Below are positions 63,761 through 64,000 of a stretch of DNA of 64,000 nucleotides, in pieces (the stretch's first letter is position 1; the number at the start of each line of letters is the position of its first letter). The translations under genes and the position numbers were made by a program. The stretch comes from Chryseobacterium fluminis. Its GTDB lineage: Bacteria > Bacteroidota > Bacteroidia > Flavobacteriales > Weeksellaceae. The notes beneath the pieces are model-generated. The model worked only from the letters and a program-made list of their open reading frames with translations, was not told the DNA's origin and ran no database searches. The DNA is taken from positions 4,774,001 through 4,838,000 of the forward strand of contig NZ_CP111121.1 of the NCBI RefSeq assembly GCF_026314945.1. Reading direction: 5' to 3'.

Positions 63761-64000
63761 ATGATACACGACCAACGCGCAGAAAAATTCAGGCAGATCG
63801 TGGAAAATAAGTTCCAGATCTACAATTCATTATTTATGAGCCTTCCGTATGATAAAATGACCAACATCGGGATGCTGCTTCCGTTTCTTTGTGAAGAAAG
63901 CCGGATCGGTTACGAAGCCGGGAAAACCCCTGAAGAAATCGTTGAAGAATTTTTTAAAAGCCATACCGATTTACAGACCGAAGAGCAGAAAACTGAACTG
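63761..64000 (+). CDS. ppc: Phosphoenolpyruvate carboxylase, N-terminal part (probable)
   Basis: 80 codons before the window ends. The start (MIHDQRAEKFRQIVENKFQI, then YNSLFMSLPYDKM) and the GYEAGKTPEEIVEEFF segment match what I recall of flavobacterial PEP carboxylases, which add CO2 to phosphoenolpyruvate to refill oxaloacetate. No catalytic residue lies in this part, so the call rests on N-terminal resemblance. Confidence 0.6.
   Translation, partial: MIHDQRAEKFRQIVENKFQIYNSLFMSLPYDKMTNIGMLLPFLCEESRIGYEAGKTPEEIVEEFFKSHTDLQTEEQKTEL

Overview
The window looks like chromosomal DNA of a Chryseobacterium-type flavobacterium (Bacteroidota, Weeksellaceae). The signs are AT-rich intergenic DNA, the Bacteroidota -7 promoter box TAnnTTTG ahead of many genes, a SusC/SusD/SusE set, lipoproteins with short lipoboxes, a double-glycine bacteriocin-like peptide of the type common in Chryseobacterium, and housekeeping genes of flavobacterial type. 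No rRNA, tRNA or CRISPR array was found.

Layout. 1-9.7 kb: the start of a DUF2339 membrane protein, a secreted C1q-like protein, pheA, a thioesterase, dnaA, an RsmI-like methyltransferase, a GxxExxY remnant, a DUF4349 lipoprotein, a DUF2891 protein and an Mpo1-like protein. 9.7-17.2 kb: an AraC regulator followed by a TolC/HlyD/MFS tripartite drug-efflux operon whose promoter overlaps a perfect 18-bp palindrome, then a TonB-dependent receptor. 17.3-23.3 kb: a MoxR ATPase/VWA pair, a methyltransferase and metG. 23.6-42.1 kb: a starch/maltose utilisation locus (SusC, SusD, SusE, GH97, GH13, maltose-type MFS). Between its GH97 and GH13 genes lie a compact peptide-modification (RiPP) operon, a broken BASS-family transporter and an M14-type peptidase. 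42.3-51.2 kb: a lipoprotein, a frameshifted pirin, an FMN reductase, then purM-purN-purH-purD-guaA, preceded by a 24-codon leader ORF and a strong terminator. 51.7-64 kb: a GNAT-nitrilase fusion, a double-glycine peptide, a frameshifted UbiB/AarF kinase, an IS remnant with 225-bp tandem repeats, a DEAD-box helicase, an SGNH hydrolase, an iron alcohol dehydrogenase, four small hypothetical proteins (one broken) and the start of a probable PEP carboxylase.

The most interesting system is at 31.4-35.9 kb. It has an 84-residue precursor peptide ending in two aromatic-x-Arg motifs, a strong terminator directly after it, an FxsB-like radical SAM/SPASM enzyme, two paralogous proteins with an HxD...H iron-binding pattern (putative 2-oxoglutarate oxygenases) and a secreted aspartic protease with two DTG motifs. 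It resembles the three-residue-cyclophane (triceptide) RiPP systems, but the tandem oxygenase-like pair and the aspartic protease make an unusual gene set. This reading is inference from motifs and gene order.

A second theme is breakage by single bases: an in-frame stop in the BASS transporter, and frameshifts in pirin, ubiB, the N-terminus of the MFS sugar transporter and a lipoprotein. At least three of the frameshifts lie in A-runs, so read-level checks are needed to separate real pseudogenes from assembly error. Intergenic DNA is also rich in short repeats: 8-bp units between pur genes, 7-bp units before the emrB-like gene and guaA, a CTACCGCACGAATC array, and dispersed hairpins.
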